The notes under the pieces: generated by a model
Database searches by the model: none
The model's input: the letters and a program-made list of their open reading frames with translations, nothing else
Told to the model about the DNA's origin: nothing
Origin: Owenia fusiformis
Lineage: Eukaryota > Annelida > Polychaeta > Sabellida > Oweniidae
Length of the DNA stretch: 64,000 nucleotides
NCBI GenBank assembly: GCA_903813345.2
Contig: CAIIXF020000008.1
Location: 629,341-693,340, forward strand
Direction of reading: 5' to 3'
In this document: positions 1 to 10,520 of the stretch, one piece after another
Numbering within the stretch: position 1 is the first letter of the stretch
Layout: every line of letters begins with the position of its first letter
Made by a program: the position numbers and the translations under genes

Positions 1-204
1 TCACCATCAGTTATTCAAAAACATTTGAAAAATATTTACAAGAAGATATCTTTGCATCCCTGGAAAAAATGCTAGCCAAGTATCTTACATATAAACATTA
101 AAGTGAAAAAATTGGAACAAATGTTGCTAGGCGCAAGCAATATATTATATTGGGTGTATATGTGACAAGATTGAGTAAGGAAAGACTGGATCAAAGAGCC
201 AACG

Positions 205-391
205 TCTGCTCAAAACGCATCACTACTCTTGCTTAATTTACACAATTTCTCTCTAAAATATGAATAAAAAGTATTATTTTCTTGCATTTTTATATGCTTT
301 GACATGTTCACTATGTCTCTGTATACTTTATTCCTTGCTAATTCCTCTGTTTTTTCATTAATTTGAATTTTAAAACATGACCTAATGACAG
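205..391 (+). repeat. Arm of the TTTCTCTCTAAA foldback repeat family
   Basis: Single arm in + orientation. It shows the family landmarks in order: an outer CGTCTGCTC block, the TTTCTCTCTAAAAT block, a TTCTTGCATTT block, TTCCTTGCTAATTCC, and a TTTTAAAACATGACC end. The same landmarks recur at 14.9, 36.4, 38.6, 50.5, 52.8 and 54.3 kb and inverted at 36.8, 45.8, 46.4, 46.7, 48.2, 50.8, 54.1 and 62.1 kb. No inverted partner is visible nearby, so this is probably a half element. Confidence 0.75.
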
Positions 392-1049
392 TTTACCTGC
401 TAGGAGAGCCTGTCTGAATTGCATGGAACCATGGCAGACCCTAGATAACACTTTGATCCTTTGCTAAGTGCCTCTTTCTGATGTTAAACAGTGCTAGGAT
501 ATCAAAGTGCAATGAAAACCATCAGATGAAGACTACTTATTAAAGCTTTGTTTTTTCACTTTCTTTGTTGAGAAGTGTCCATGTATGTTTTATGTTCCAA
601 AGACTTCACATACAGAACCTACATTGTGTATTATGGTGTTATTCTCTGGCTTGTGTTCATTTTGCAAACATGACATAACATACCTTTACTTTGGTGGATT
701 AAGGCTGGGCTTTTTGAATTTTCATTATTCCATATTTACGGGCATTTGATCTACAATGTATCATAGAAGTAAATGAGGTTGTTTGTTTTCTCATAACTTG
801 CCCAAATGCTTTCTTCTTGAACCTGTACTTTATTTTATAGTTGATCAATTTATGGCACCAATAGGTAATTTTCTGGATCTCTACTATCTTAGAAATGTAA
901 CCAAATGACCCTTTAATTGTTTTATCTTGAATATAGAGTCTGATTGAAATTCTGGCTACTGGCCCTTATACTATCTGGTGAGAAAAAGTATTATCAGTTG
1001 AGGGACCATATCAAACCTTTGTTTCATTGTAAATGTTCAAAAATATTGG

Positions 1050-1076
1050 ATAATATATATATATAATATATATAAT
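1050..1076. repeat. AT dinucleotide microsatellite
   Basis: An interrupted TA/AT run, flanked by short complementary arms (TTGTAAAT upstream at about 1027, ATTTACAA downstream at about 1074), so the segment could fold into a hairpin. Confidence 0.7.
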
Positions 1077-1222
1077 TTACAATTTTTTTATATTCATCTT
1101 TGTAAATGGAATGCATTATATATATTAGAATAATCAGTCAGTTAGGGAGTATGGATGATTTGAGTTGTAGAGGATTCATCATTTCATTATTTTCATTGTT
1201 ATAGATATATTCATAGCCCTCA

Positions 1223-1238
1223 CCCCCCCCCCTCCCCC
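1223..1238. repeat. Poly-C tract
   Basis: Ten C, a T, then five C. Comparable C or G runs occur at 10279-10288, 11892-11903, 25285-25297, 32289-32302 and 47430-47439. Confidence 0.9.
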
Positions 1239-3031
1239 GGCTCAAACCCTATGTCAGTGCCTCATCACACTGTTTAATGTGCGAATCTTTAAAGTGAAAA
1301 TTGTTCATTTACTTCATCTGTAACGAGTTACTAGTAGACTTTGTCTTTCTGGGTATGTGGAATAAATTCAAGCTTAAAAACTCATTGTTTCATCTCGGTT
1401 TGTGTTTTCTTCACAATGCTGGTTTTGCATGACCTCACACATTAGTCTCATGCCAACTGTAAATCTTGATATGTAATTTTATTGTATTGAGCTGTTCCCT
1501 TTTATGGGTTAACAAATCTTTCATGATAATACCACTGAAGATGAGTAATCTTCAGAATAATGTGATGTGGCGAATTTTCTCCACAAACGCCAAGCAACAG
1601 GTGCACTGCAAAACATATTGGCATTTTTCAAGCAGCATGAATTTGGGCGCTTAAAATTCTAAAGCAATTTTGAGGTTTTTGTTTTGAAACAAGTGAAATT
1701 CCCATTCTAACTCTTAGAAATATCTGCTTTATGTGAAACATTTGTAATTCTAGAGATGTATAAGTGTAGTTGACATTAGAAATTTGAATATGTTTTATTA
1801 CAAGTAAATGCAAAAACTGTAAAAAAGTAAATACACATTCATACATTCACACAGCACACTTCATCATTTCAAAAATAAGTTCAGAATTTTGACAATTTTA
1901 TCATATTATGTATGAATCAATGTAGAGTCAATTTAATGCTATGCTTATTTTAATATTCAGTTTATTATTCTATTATTGGTCATAGATTTCAAATTGGAGA
2001 TGCTATATCTTTTCAAGAAACTATGAAAACTATTTGAAATGTTGCAGAGGGATACTAGGCATTATTCTGCTCCATCACGTGCTGCCATCTGTTAATGACA
2101 ATTAATGTTATAATTGACATAAATTACATTTCACCAATCGCATTGAATTCCTGGGGACCCAATGACACAATGATAGCACTATTACAAACACAAGCCGTTC
2201 ATTACAAATACAAATAAATAGTAATAAAAAGTTCAGACATTTTCTATTGGTATTGTGTTCTATAGAAGATGGCTAATAAAATAAATAAAGGATCCAGTTG
2301 GGATAATAAGCAAATAAAGGCATAACTAAAAACATATCAATAACAAGACACCATTAGAGGAAAACAAATAAAAACAAATTAATAATAGTCCGGATGATTA
2401 CAAGAATTAGATGAAGACAAGTTGAAAATGTGAAATATTTTGTTTATTTATATTCACCTTTGTTGAATAGCAAAACTGCAGCGATGTGTGAAATAGCTTT
2501 TGCTCTTATAAATAGATGTCGCTAAAGCAATTTATCTTAGTTTTGTAAAATTGAGTCTGATTCAGATGGTGGGTGATATGCGGTTATTCAGATTTCAGAT
2601 TCAAGTTCCTATCTTTTATATTCAGAGGGTATTAAAATAAATTGTAAAGACGTATCTGAAATGTACTTTTCGTCCTGCACAGATTCATCGACTGTAATAT
2701 AGAAATGATAAACATTATGGGCTTTTAACAGAAAGCCCACGAAAACATACAATATTTCAATGGTATTTCATATTTAATGGATACGATTCTGTTAAAATGT
2801 TCCTGTGAGATTCTTTTTGGAACATTGATTTCCAAGATCACAATTAATACATTTCCAAAGCTTCTTAAACATCATACTGGTCAATAAAGCTTGATATCTG
2901 GGAAATGCAGAAATAATGAGTTAAGCATGGGAAATGTAAATTGTTTTTTATGCTCTTTACACACTGATTCTTTGTTTCATGCATATTAAATGTTGAGTAA
3001 TTGATTTCTATATCTATTCATTGTTTAAAGT

Positions 3032-3282
3032 CGCGGGAAATTTACAATGACCCTCACGCGCGCTTGTTCTGGTTTGGCTTTTGTTTTTACCAGATATTAA
3101 AAGATGAATTGGCAGTTAACAATGTGGTTTGCCCGTGTAATGATTACATGAGGTATTAATGTCTCCCGCGAAAAAAGAAAATTAGATATTCACAAAAACA
3201 ACAGATGTTAAATGAATGTTGCGAAATCCTCCGAGAAGAAATGGCGCGAAGTGATGTCAAAGATGGCGGGAAAAGCCACGTG
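3032..3282. promoter_or_regulatory. Cluster of E2F-like, YY1-like and E-box sites
   Basis: CpG-richer segment with E2F-type sites: CGCGGGAAA at 3032-3040 and GGCGGGAAA at 3265-3273 both match TTTCCCGC when read on the other strand; CCCGCGAAAA at 3165-3174 and GGCGCGAAG at 3243-3251 are near matches. AAGATGGCGGG at 3260-3270 is a typical YY1 site. A perfect CACGTG E-box lies at 3277-3282. Such clusters are usual in TATA-less promoters. It lies about 560 bp upstream of the TATA promoter of the ZFP36 gene and may be an alternative or divergent promoter. Motif matches are direct; promoter function is inferred. Confidence 0.45.
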
Positions 3283-3478
3283 CTTGTACAACGGTGTAAA
3301 CAAACTGACTTGTTCCGAAGTGTGTACGTTTCAAAGTAGATTTCTAGAATTATTTTGGATGTATTTACACCATCTGAAATTATGTTTTAAACTCTGCATT
3401 TGGGAATTGTTGTTCATATAAAATGAATATGTTTTAGTATATAGAAACACTAATCTGAATGTTTCCCTAATATGGAAG

Positions 3479-3484
3479 GTAAGA
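3479..3484 (+). other. Strong candidate 5' splice site (GAAG|GTAAGA)
   Basis: GAAG|GTAAGA at the 3478/3479 junction fits the metazoan donor consensus very well. Together with the E2F/YY1 cluster upstream it could end a first non-coding exon that splices to the acceptor at 4242. In that mRNA the first in-frame ATG of exon 2 would be at 4258, giving an N-terminally shortened protein. No transcript evidence is available. Confidence 0.3.
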
Positions 3485-3487
3485 AAA

Positions 3488-3495
3488 TGACGTCA
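3488..3495. promoter_or_regulatory. Full palindromic CRE
   Basis: Perfect TGACGTCA, about 350 bp upstream of the TATA box. It is the consensus CREB/ATF site. Response to cAMP or growth factors would fit the immediate-early behaviour known for ZFP36 genes, but that link is inferred. Confidence 0.55.
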
Positions 3496-3787
3496 AGTAC
3501 TATTATTGGTCCAATTTTGGATGATTCATAATGCGGATGTTAGATTTTAGATTCATTCTTGTCCATATTTCAGTACAATAAAATGAATATATCCCCTGAA
3601 TGATATCGTAATTTTTTCCCGATAATTAGTGACCAATGTTAAAATACTCTCATGTTTACATAATACACACACACAAAACATAAAAGGGATTAAAATTTGT
3701 TAATTGCCACAATGTAGCTTTGGTGTAGAATACACACGCACTGCAGAATGTAAACACGGTGATCAATTTCAGAGCTCGTGAGAAATT

Positions 3788-3872
3788 AACCAATCAGCGA
3801 TGAGCAGTGCGCGATAAGCTCCGCCCAGTTTCCACACGTGTTATAAATATGTACAACTTCATACACAACTCA
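3788..3872 (+). promoter_or_regulatory. Core promoter of the ZFP36-family gene
   Basis: Ordered core elements: NF-Y type AACCAATCAGCGA (3788-3800), GC box CCGCCC (3821-3826), CACGTG E-box (3835-3840) and TATAAATA (3842-3849), the E-box lying directly against the TATA box. A TCA initiator-like trinucleotide with A at 3872 lies 30 bp after the start of the TATA box, so transcription probably begins there. A FOX-type TGTAAACA lies upstream at 3749-3756. This leaves a 5' leader of about 67 nt with no upstream ATG. Confidence 0.75.
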
Positions 3873-3938
3873 GAAAGTAGCCGGCAAGATAGAAACGAAG
3901 TCGAATTCAAATATATTACAAACAAGTTCTATTTAGCG

Positions 3939-5409
3939 ATGACTACAGCTTTAGTATCAGGTGTATCGGCGTTCTATGACTTTGGAGATTTAGTCTACCA
4001 GGTATGTAATACTTTCATTAGTTAATGGGGCTCGTAGGTATCTAAATGATGGTGGAAGTTAGCCTAAGTTTTACCGCCAGAATTTATCGATTGGTTTCAA
4101 TTTCAACGGCCATGCCATGTGCTCGCGGCTTGGCAATTTTCTAGTTTCAACAAGTTTGTAAGTTCATTATATTTATGAATAAATGAATGGAAGAAATCTG
4201 TTATTTACAATTGTTTAAATTATTTTTCTCGCTATTTTCCAGAAGCCGAAGAACCGTATGAAAATGGACAGTCGAGTTGTAGGAAGTCCAGTCAACAACA
4301 ACAACATGATGACTTCGATTCGTAACCGAAGCTCTCAATCTCCGATCTTGGGCAACGCCGTTATGGGCAGCAAACCAAGCCCACCACCGTCTCCAACAGA
4401 AATGATCTCAATAGATGACACTACCGCTGTTCTGCTGAATCACATGAACCAACTGAACCAGTTACCAAGGAAACTTGAGCGATCAGTAAGTGACTCTCAG
4501 TCAGATAGAAATGCCAACCAGAAACAGCAAAATATCAACTCCAGTCGTTATAAAACAGAAATGTGCCGACCGTTCGAGGAAAATGGACACTGTAAATATG
4601 GCGACAAGTGCCAATTCGCTCATGGGATAAATGAACTCAGATCGCTAAACAGGCATCCTAAATACAAAACTGAACTGTGTAGGACATTCCACAGCACTGG
4701 TATTTGCCCATATGGACCAAGATGCCATTTCATTCACAGCGAAAGTGAACGAAAACTTTCGGAAATCAACCACGTAAAGTCCGAGCAAGTTCTACACGAC
4801 CAGCAACAGTTTCAGCAACAAATGTTGGTCCAGGCTCAGAATCAGTTGATGAACCGATCAGCCCAACAACAAATTCCCCCCAGACCAAAACAGCTACAGT
4901 TTAGTATGAGTCTTCCACTTGGTTCAACTGCTGATTCACCCAGTTCCAGTGTAACAGACAGTCCGACCATGTCTCCCACAAATTTCATGTGGGGACAACA
5001 AAATTCTGAGAGTGATGTATTCTCACCCGCCCCGGTACAATCCGCACCACCAGCGGTCCAACTCCCCACTATGTTCACGTTCCAAGACGTACAACTCGTG
5101 TTGGAGCAGATTAAACAACAACAACAACAGCAGTCTCCAGTACCATCCCAGTGTTCTCTTAACGTGCAAACTTCTCCACGGCAGCTAAGCGATGCCCGTG
5201 TACAGCAATATTTGAACAACTGCAATAATAACATTTCGCGAGACAACAACGCGTCATACCCCAGTTCTATGGGTTCCAGCGAAAGCCTATACAGTGCACC
5301 TTCCCCAACTACTGCTGCTTCATTCCCAACAAATGACACTCCCTCATGTGGGTCCCCTCTAGAGGTTAGCCGAAATCTGAGACTGCCAATATTTAAGGAA
5401 ATGTGCTAA
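3939..5409 (+). CDS. ZFP36/tristetraprolin-family CCCH zinc-finger mRNA decay factor (two exons)
   Basis: Spliced CDS join(3939-4001, 4243-5409), 409 residues. Family role: binds UUAUUUAUU-type AU-rich elements in mRNA 3'UTRs and recruits CCR4-NOT for deadenylation and decay, mainly in the cytoplasm. Exon 1 gives 21 residues starting [15 protein letters not shown], closely matching the ZFP36L1/L2 N terminus. Exon 2 holds a Ser/Pro-rich part, then two fingers: C129-X8-C138-X5-C144-X3-H148 and C167-X8-C176-X5-C182-X3-H186, each led by YKTE(M/L), with 18 residues between H148 and C167. Next come Gln-rich (about 205-232) and Ser/Pro-rich regions, a short polyQ (about 313-318), and a C-terminal LRLPIFKEM (400-408) corresponding to the known CNOT1-binding motif. 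RSVSDS at 101-106 resembles the phosphorylated serine site before the fingers of ZFP36L1. The start is the first ATG after the predicted transcription start and has G at -3. The protein is somewhat longer than human ZFP36L1. It is probably the single invertebrate orthologue of the vertebrate paralogues, so no specific symbol is assigned. Confidence 0.97.
4002..4242 (+). other. Single intron of the ZFP36-family gene
   Basis: A 241-bp phase-0 intron with donor CAG|GTATGT and acceptor TTTTCTCGCTATTTTCCAG. It splits the protein after residue 21. Vertebrate ZFP36, ZFP36L1 and ZFP36L2 also have one intron after a very short first coding exon, so the position looks ancestral. If retained, translation from 3939 would end at the stop at 4023-4025. 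Confidence 0.92.
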
Positions 5410-5608
5410 AGACGACATCAAGGACCCCCCTTGTAAAACGGGACCATATCTAGCTGGTTAAACAAGCTGAACTGCTCTATGCATTTTTGACAAGAAATTA
5501 TGGACTATACAACCGTTGTAATTATGACTATTTATGACTACTTTATAAATAATGACTACGAAGTGTAATATTATTATAATATGCCATTCCTTAGTGGAAC
5601 GAACATTA

Positions 5609-5617
5609 TTATTTATT
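5609..5617 (+). promoter_or_regulatory. UUAUUUAUU nonamer in the 3'UTR
   Basis: Exact match to the high-affinity binding nonamer of ZFP36-family proteins, about 200 nt after the stop codon. It suggests that the protein acts on its own mRNA, as is known for mammalian TTP. Confidence 0.75.
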
Positions 5618-5719
5618 TTGGAAGGCTATTTTACATAAGCTATTAGTTAAGGAGTTCTCACAATTTTGACCAAGTAAGTTATTGAAGACTAAGTCCATGT
5701 TTTAAACTCACAGTGGAGT

Positions 5720-5727
5720 TGTATATA
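5720..5727 (+). promoter_or_regulatory. Pumilio-type site UGUAUAUA
   Basis: Exact fit to UGUANAUA within the 3'UTR. A second site of this type lies at 6186-6193. Use by PUF proteins is an inference. Confidence 0.45.
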
Positions 5728-5953
5728 CTTAACTTTACATACAAGCAATATGGCTTGTAGCCTACAGAATGTGTTCTAGTACGTATGTACTAAGTATTAA
5801 TACTAGGCTAAGACTGTTATTGAGATGCCAAGATTTTCGGCCTTTTTTGTTTTTGATTTTATGTGTAATAGTGCATATAGTATGTTTTTGCATGTGAACC
5901 ATGCATTTGAGGGTATTGAGACCTTACCTTAACGAATGTGTTAACTTATCACC

Positions 5954-5965
5954 ATTTATTTATTA
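5954..5965 (+). promoter_or_regulatory. Overlapping AUUUA pentamers with a UUAUUUAUU nonamer
   Basis: Two overlapping AUUUA pentamers (5954-5962) contain a second exact ZFP36 nonamer at 5956-5964. This is the densest AU-rich element in the 3'UTR. Confidence 0.75.
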
Positions 5966-6185
5966 TTTTCTGAACCATTGCATTGGTAACTGTATGTGTA
6001 ATGCTTGTACAAATATTTATCTCACAATTTTGTACCTTTCTGGTACAGCAAGAGTCATAGAGTAAATTATATTCTTTATATATTATGTTAACTTATGATT
6101 TTCAAATCACCAAAGATGTGAAAAGCGTCTGAGTGGATGTTGTGTCTATCAAAAGCGTCAATGCTGAAAACTACATTTATATCAT

Positions 6186-6193
6186 TGTAAATA
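6186..6193 (+). promoter_or_regulatory. Pumilio-type site UGUAAAUA
   Basis: Exact UGUAAAUA match, about 50 nt upstream of the poly(A) signal. Confidence 0.45.
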
Positions 6194-6242
6194 TCTCATT
6201 ATGTATTTAATGTGTAAACATTTCATATGAAAAAGTTAAAAA

Positions 6243-6248
6243 ATTAAA
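6243..6248 (+). terminator. Poly(A) signal AUUAAA
   Basis: The common variant hexamer, followed by a CA-containing stretch (6251-6260) and a T/TG-rich segment (about 6276-6297), the usual order of signal, cleavage site and downstream element. No AATAAA was seen between the stop codon and this point. Confidence 0.65.
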
Positions 6249-6275
6249 GTCAACCACTACATTTCTCTAAATTCT

Positions 6276-8242
6276 ATCTTTTGTCTTTGGATGTGACATT
6301 CACAGGTTGTTGAGGATAAAACCTGAAGTTTTAACATGTACAAAGTTTGATTGTAATGTCCCGAATCTTAAGTGCTCACATGTGGCTAATTATCAAAGTT
6401 ACTTAGTACATGTTGGAAATTAAGCTTATTGACAACATTCAAGTTCTATTCAAGTTGCTTTATCTCACCGGGTTGGCTAATTTCTCTCTTAGCTGATTGC
6501 TGGACATCCCTTGCTTATCAATTTCCCCTGTTTAATGTTTGATAATGAATCTAACATGCCCCTGCTACCAAGCTCTTGATTAAATGTCAATTTTCACTTT
6601 ATGAAGTATAGAATTCTAAAAGTCCTCTTTATTTCAAACCCCAAACTTCCCGACATTTGAAACTGAGCTTGTAATGTACAGTTGTACAGTTGTAGTCAGC
6701 ATCAAATATTTTTAGTGTTTTTACCAGAGAAAAGCAACATTTTCTCTTGTTCAAATACGAAATCTATTTTTGTTGACTGCCATGTCACGACACAAGTAGA
6801 CTCAATGACTTTAACATTTCATGAAAACTAAAAATCTGAAAGATGGCAGTATCTGTGGCCCTCATTCTAACCCACAGTATCCTTCAATATTCCTGATTCT
6901 ATTTGATGGGACTCCATGTTGAAGACACCTGGCTGACACTATCACTTTTACAGTTCTAGAGGGGGAGGGGGAAGCAAACTGTATAGAACATCAAAATGGG
7001 TACAGGGACATTCAATTTATTTGTAAGTGTAAAATTGGTTGGTAAGTGAATTTTCCATTTGTGGCTGGCTATGTCAGTTTGACATGAAGGACAAAACAAC
7101 ACAGTTGACTGTGATCAAATCTCTTGCCATTTTGGCCTGAAATTCTACATGTAGTACTAGTATTTTCAGATTCTAAGCTGAGATAGAAACCCCATCAGGG
7201 TAGGAGCTGTAGCAAATACCAAATTAGGCTAACTTTGCTACATTTTATCAAATATTATAGAGTAAAATGACATCATTGGCTCATATGCATAATTTTTCTC
7301 AATGGATTTTGCAATAAGCATTATTTGTTACAAATTGCTACATTCCATGGTCAGTGTAATACACCAGTGCCATGGTTACTGAAATCTTGTACACAACAAA
7401 CAACTGTATCTACTATCCAGCATGCCACAAGTGTGGCAGTAAATACTTCCTAAATCTGTGAAAAACTCTGGCATCTTGTTTTTATTTGGCTAATAATTAA
7501 GTCTGATTAATACATTAAAATAGTAGATTCAGATTAATTAACAACTCACAGAGGCAGGTATTAATACATGTCAATGGAACCCTGTTATAATACTTCAAAA
7601 CTAATAAGCTTTCATTTTTCACGTCATTATTCTCGTATCGGCCTAAAAAGTTGACACATTTAATTCTTTGTTATTATTAACATGCGAAGCTGTATTTCAC
7701 AATTATACTGTCATTTCCTAGAAAGCTTTCATTATGAACATTTAATCAATTTAAATTGCAAATGTTATCTGAACTTGGAAATATTGCGCATTGATCTGTT
7801 ACCAGAGTTATCAGAGCTTAAATTCATTAAAGAAATGTCACGTTCATAGGCATCCAACTTGAGCTGTCATGCGCATTTGGTCAGACTTAGGATGAAGAGA
7901 GACACATATTTTCTGTTCATTTACTTAATAAATGGCACACAAATTCGGATTGGTATGCTTTTCTCTTCTTTTTAAATTTGCTATCAATATGACCATTGAA
8001 AAACTGTATCACTGTAGGCGTTTGTCTATAAAAAGTATAATGCTCTATTCATACGCTTACCAGCCTAATATTTACCTTTCAAAAGTGTTTATTTTACTCA
8101 GTTTAACATGTCCAGAATTATCAAAAACCTTTTAGAATTCTATAAAAATGACTATCATCCAACACTCCTTTACTATACATAAAAATTTTAAAATCCATTA
8201 TCTGAAGAAGCCGATTGTGATTCATCTTTTTAAGAATCCTGC
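6276..8242. other. Non-coding sequence downstream of the ZFP36-family gene
   Basis: AT-rich with no plausible coding frame or RNA gene. A short purine-rich G5-A-G5 tract lies at 6961-6971. Nothing else was recognised. Confidence 0.6.
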
Positions 8243-8638
8243 CAAAGGACGATTCTCGGTTTGGAGAACAGCCTCCTGGGCTAAACAATTTTTCATGAAA
8301 AATATAGAAATATTACCCAAATTAAACTATGAATATTCAAAAGAGGACAATTAAATCTACAAGATGTAAAAATAACAAATTGGTCTGAAGCAGGGATAAT
8401 GCTCAAATAGACCGATTCATTAAAATACAAGTCTCGATTTGGGGAAAGAAGTTCATCAGTGTACTGCGCTAATATTTTTTTGCGAAAAATCTAGAAATAT
8501 TACCCAAATTAAATTATGACTATTCAAAAGAAGACATTCAAATCTATATCATGTAAAAAAAATCAAATTTGTTCGAAGCAGGGATAATGCTCATTTAGAT
8601 TGATGAACTTCGTTCTCCAAACCGAGAATCGTCCTTTG
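8243..8638. mobile_element. 396-bp inverted-repeat element with an internal direct duplication
   Basis: Perfect 27-bp terminal inverted repeats at 8243-8269 and 8612-8638 (outer end CAAAGGACGATTCTCGG). Between them a block of about 150 bp occurs twice in direct orientation (8270-8422 and 8461-8607), with shared stretches such as AGAAATATTACCCAAATTAA and GAAGCAGGGATAATGCTCA. A decayed copy of the terminal repeat lies between the two blocks (about 8430-8460). No transposase is present and no target duplication is clear, so it looks like a non-autonomous DNA element or a composite of two copies. Confidence 0.75.
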
Positions 8639-10264
8639 TTGAAATAAAAATCAGCTCATTGCTTAGTTGGTTGTATGTAATATGTTAGTAGCATTATTTG
8701 ATGCTGGAATTCATTGACAGGGATCCAACATCATGTGTGTTGTGGGGGGACGTTGTTGTCTAATTCAGTTGTGACATCTTCAAAAGTGTTTATCAGAATT
8801 TCCTCACCCCCTCCTCCCACCTTACTTTAGCACATTAGTCTGCAACAGTGGACAAATACCATCTAAAGAGGATTTCACATTAGACTCCAATCTAAAACCC
8901 ACCAGTTAAATCCAATGACTTTTTCAACATGCGGCACATGGTAAGTGAAATGTACTTATCTGTGGTAAGTGTTAATCCCACATGAGACTTAAACAGGGGA
9001 TAAGACTTATAAGTTCAGTAAATAAGTAAACAAAGCAATTTGATCCGAAATATCAATAGCCTGATCCCTGGACAATAGACCAGGAAAATTTGTGACCAAC
9101 ACAAGGGGTAAAAACACGTAACCTTAAATTGAATGTAATGCAGATTTCTAAGATTCACTTATCTAAATTATCTGACTGGTTTGTTTACCATAAGAGCAGA
9201 TTTAGAAATGGGGTCCAAAATATTCGAAACTATTTTTAAATTAATAATATGGTTTAAAGAGACAATGAGGTTAAATTTAAAGGGCCTGAACCGCATTGAT
9301 AGTAAGTCTCTGGGACTTAAGGGCTAATCTTTCTAAATCATATTACATCTCTATTAACTGAAGGGGAGTAAAGTTTCTAGCTTTCAACATTACATACCAT
9401 TGAAACAGTTGTTATTTTTTGGTATATACCAATGTAATACTTCCTATAATATTAGATAACATTACAAAAGCAAGGATAAGCTCAGTGCCAACAATTTTTT
9501 ATTTATTATTAAGGGGTGAACGAGAGCATATTACTGAGTTAACATTTATCATATTCCAGTACATTCAGCTCATTTGCTTTTCTTTCTCCTACTACAGCAT
9601 TTTCAATGCTTGGCTCCAATGAAATGATTCCTCATTTCCAAATGTATCCCCCTCCCGATCAAGAATCAACATTTGTATTTCAGTATTTCAACATTTTTGA
9701 TTTTAGTGATTTTGCATAGCCTAATGGAAAAAATTGCAAGAAGAAACAAGAAGATTTAAAAATTGGCAATGTACAAAAATTTCCGATGAATACTACAATT
9801 ATATTGCTGTAAGTACATGCGGAGTGTGCTGTTTCACAGTTACCTAGCCATGTAGTTCAGAATTTAGGCCCCAGGCAGCTTTCCAGGCTAGTGAACTATC
9901 TTAACAAGACACTATTCAAACTTCAACATTTAACTGTCAGTGTGGTGATTTTCTAACCATTTTCCAAATAATAAACACTATCCGGTTGGCTGGATACAAT
10001 TATATACCAGTGCCTAACTTCAGGCTGAATTATTTTTTGCATGCAATATTTAGTATCCAAAATAACTACAAAGTTTTATTTTGTTCACTATAAAATTGGA
10101 TTTTTAATTTGGAACCTGTGCTATGTAATGAAACTTTACATGTTTAATTAGGATGTATGGCGTGACTGAAGTTTATTTTTTTAACACGGTGACACATGTA
10201 AGACCCATGAGGCTTCAGTTCATCTAGATCCATTAATATGCATTACATTTATTACATATGCATT
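8639..10264. other. Non-coding sequence
   Basis: AT-rich with no supported gene. A frame of about 67 codons near 9419-9622 is hydrophobic low-complexity sequence without a recognisable domain. No clear repeat was found. Confidence 0.55.
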
Positions 10265-10520
10265 GGCTGTGTAGCCGAGGGGGGGGGGTGATAGGTGTAG
10301 GAAAAAGCAATTTGATGCAAAAACATTACTATGTCTTTTATTGACAATTTATATCAGTTTCATGATACATTAGTAACAAATTATTGTTTGAAAATGCTTA
10401 GAATGCACCATATCTCTGGGGGTGAACTCCCCTACCCCCCTTTTTACACCTCGCTTCATTCGCAGTGATGAAAACCCCAAAAATTGCACCCCCTTGACAA
10501 TTGCTGGCTGCACCCCTAAT
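10265..10520. mobile_element. Possible remnant of a C-rich-ended DNA transposon
   Basis: The left side reads GTGTAGCCGAGG followed by a G run. The right side has repeated C-rich blocks ending CTGGCTGCACCCC. The style resembles non-autonomous elements ending in GTAGCCAG-type inverted repeats, such as those at 51976-52189 and 47421-47667. The ends match poorly, so the boundaries and the call are weak. Confidence 0.3.

Larger units (their letters stand above)
1..3000. other. Non-coding flank upstream of the ZFP36-family gene
   Basis: AT-rich sequence with no reading frame that looks like a protein on either strand; the longest frames are about 60-70 codons of low complexity. It contains one foldback-repeat arm (205-391), an AT dinucleotide tract and a C-rich tract, listed separately. 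No splice-flanked exon or RNA gene was recognised. It could be the far 3' flank of a gene outside the window. Confidence 0.6.
5410..6275 (+). promoter_or_regulatory. 3'UTR of the ZFP36-family mRNA with AU-rich elements
   Basis: About 850 nt from the stop codon to the likely cleavage region after the AUUAAA at 6243-6248. AUUUA motifs lie at 5530-5534, 5611-5615, 5954-5962 (two overlapping), 6015-6019 and 6205-6209. Individual strong sites are listed separately. The composition is typical of a short-lived early-response mRNA. Confidence 0.8.

Noticed and set aside
3212..3421. 69-codon frame in the E2F/YY1 segment
   Set aside because: No homology or domain, and CpG-rich promoter-like context; more likely non-coding.
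3807..3938. Upstream in-frame extension of the ZFP36 N terminus to an ATG at 3807
   Set aside because: It would start upstream of the TATA box. The conserved family N terminus MTT... begins at 3939.
4842..5339. Minus-strand frame of 165 codons inside the ZFP36-family CDS
   Set aside because: Antisense shadow of the real exon; Cys-rich runs come from the CAA/CAG glutamine codons.
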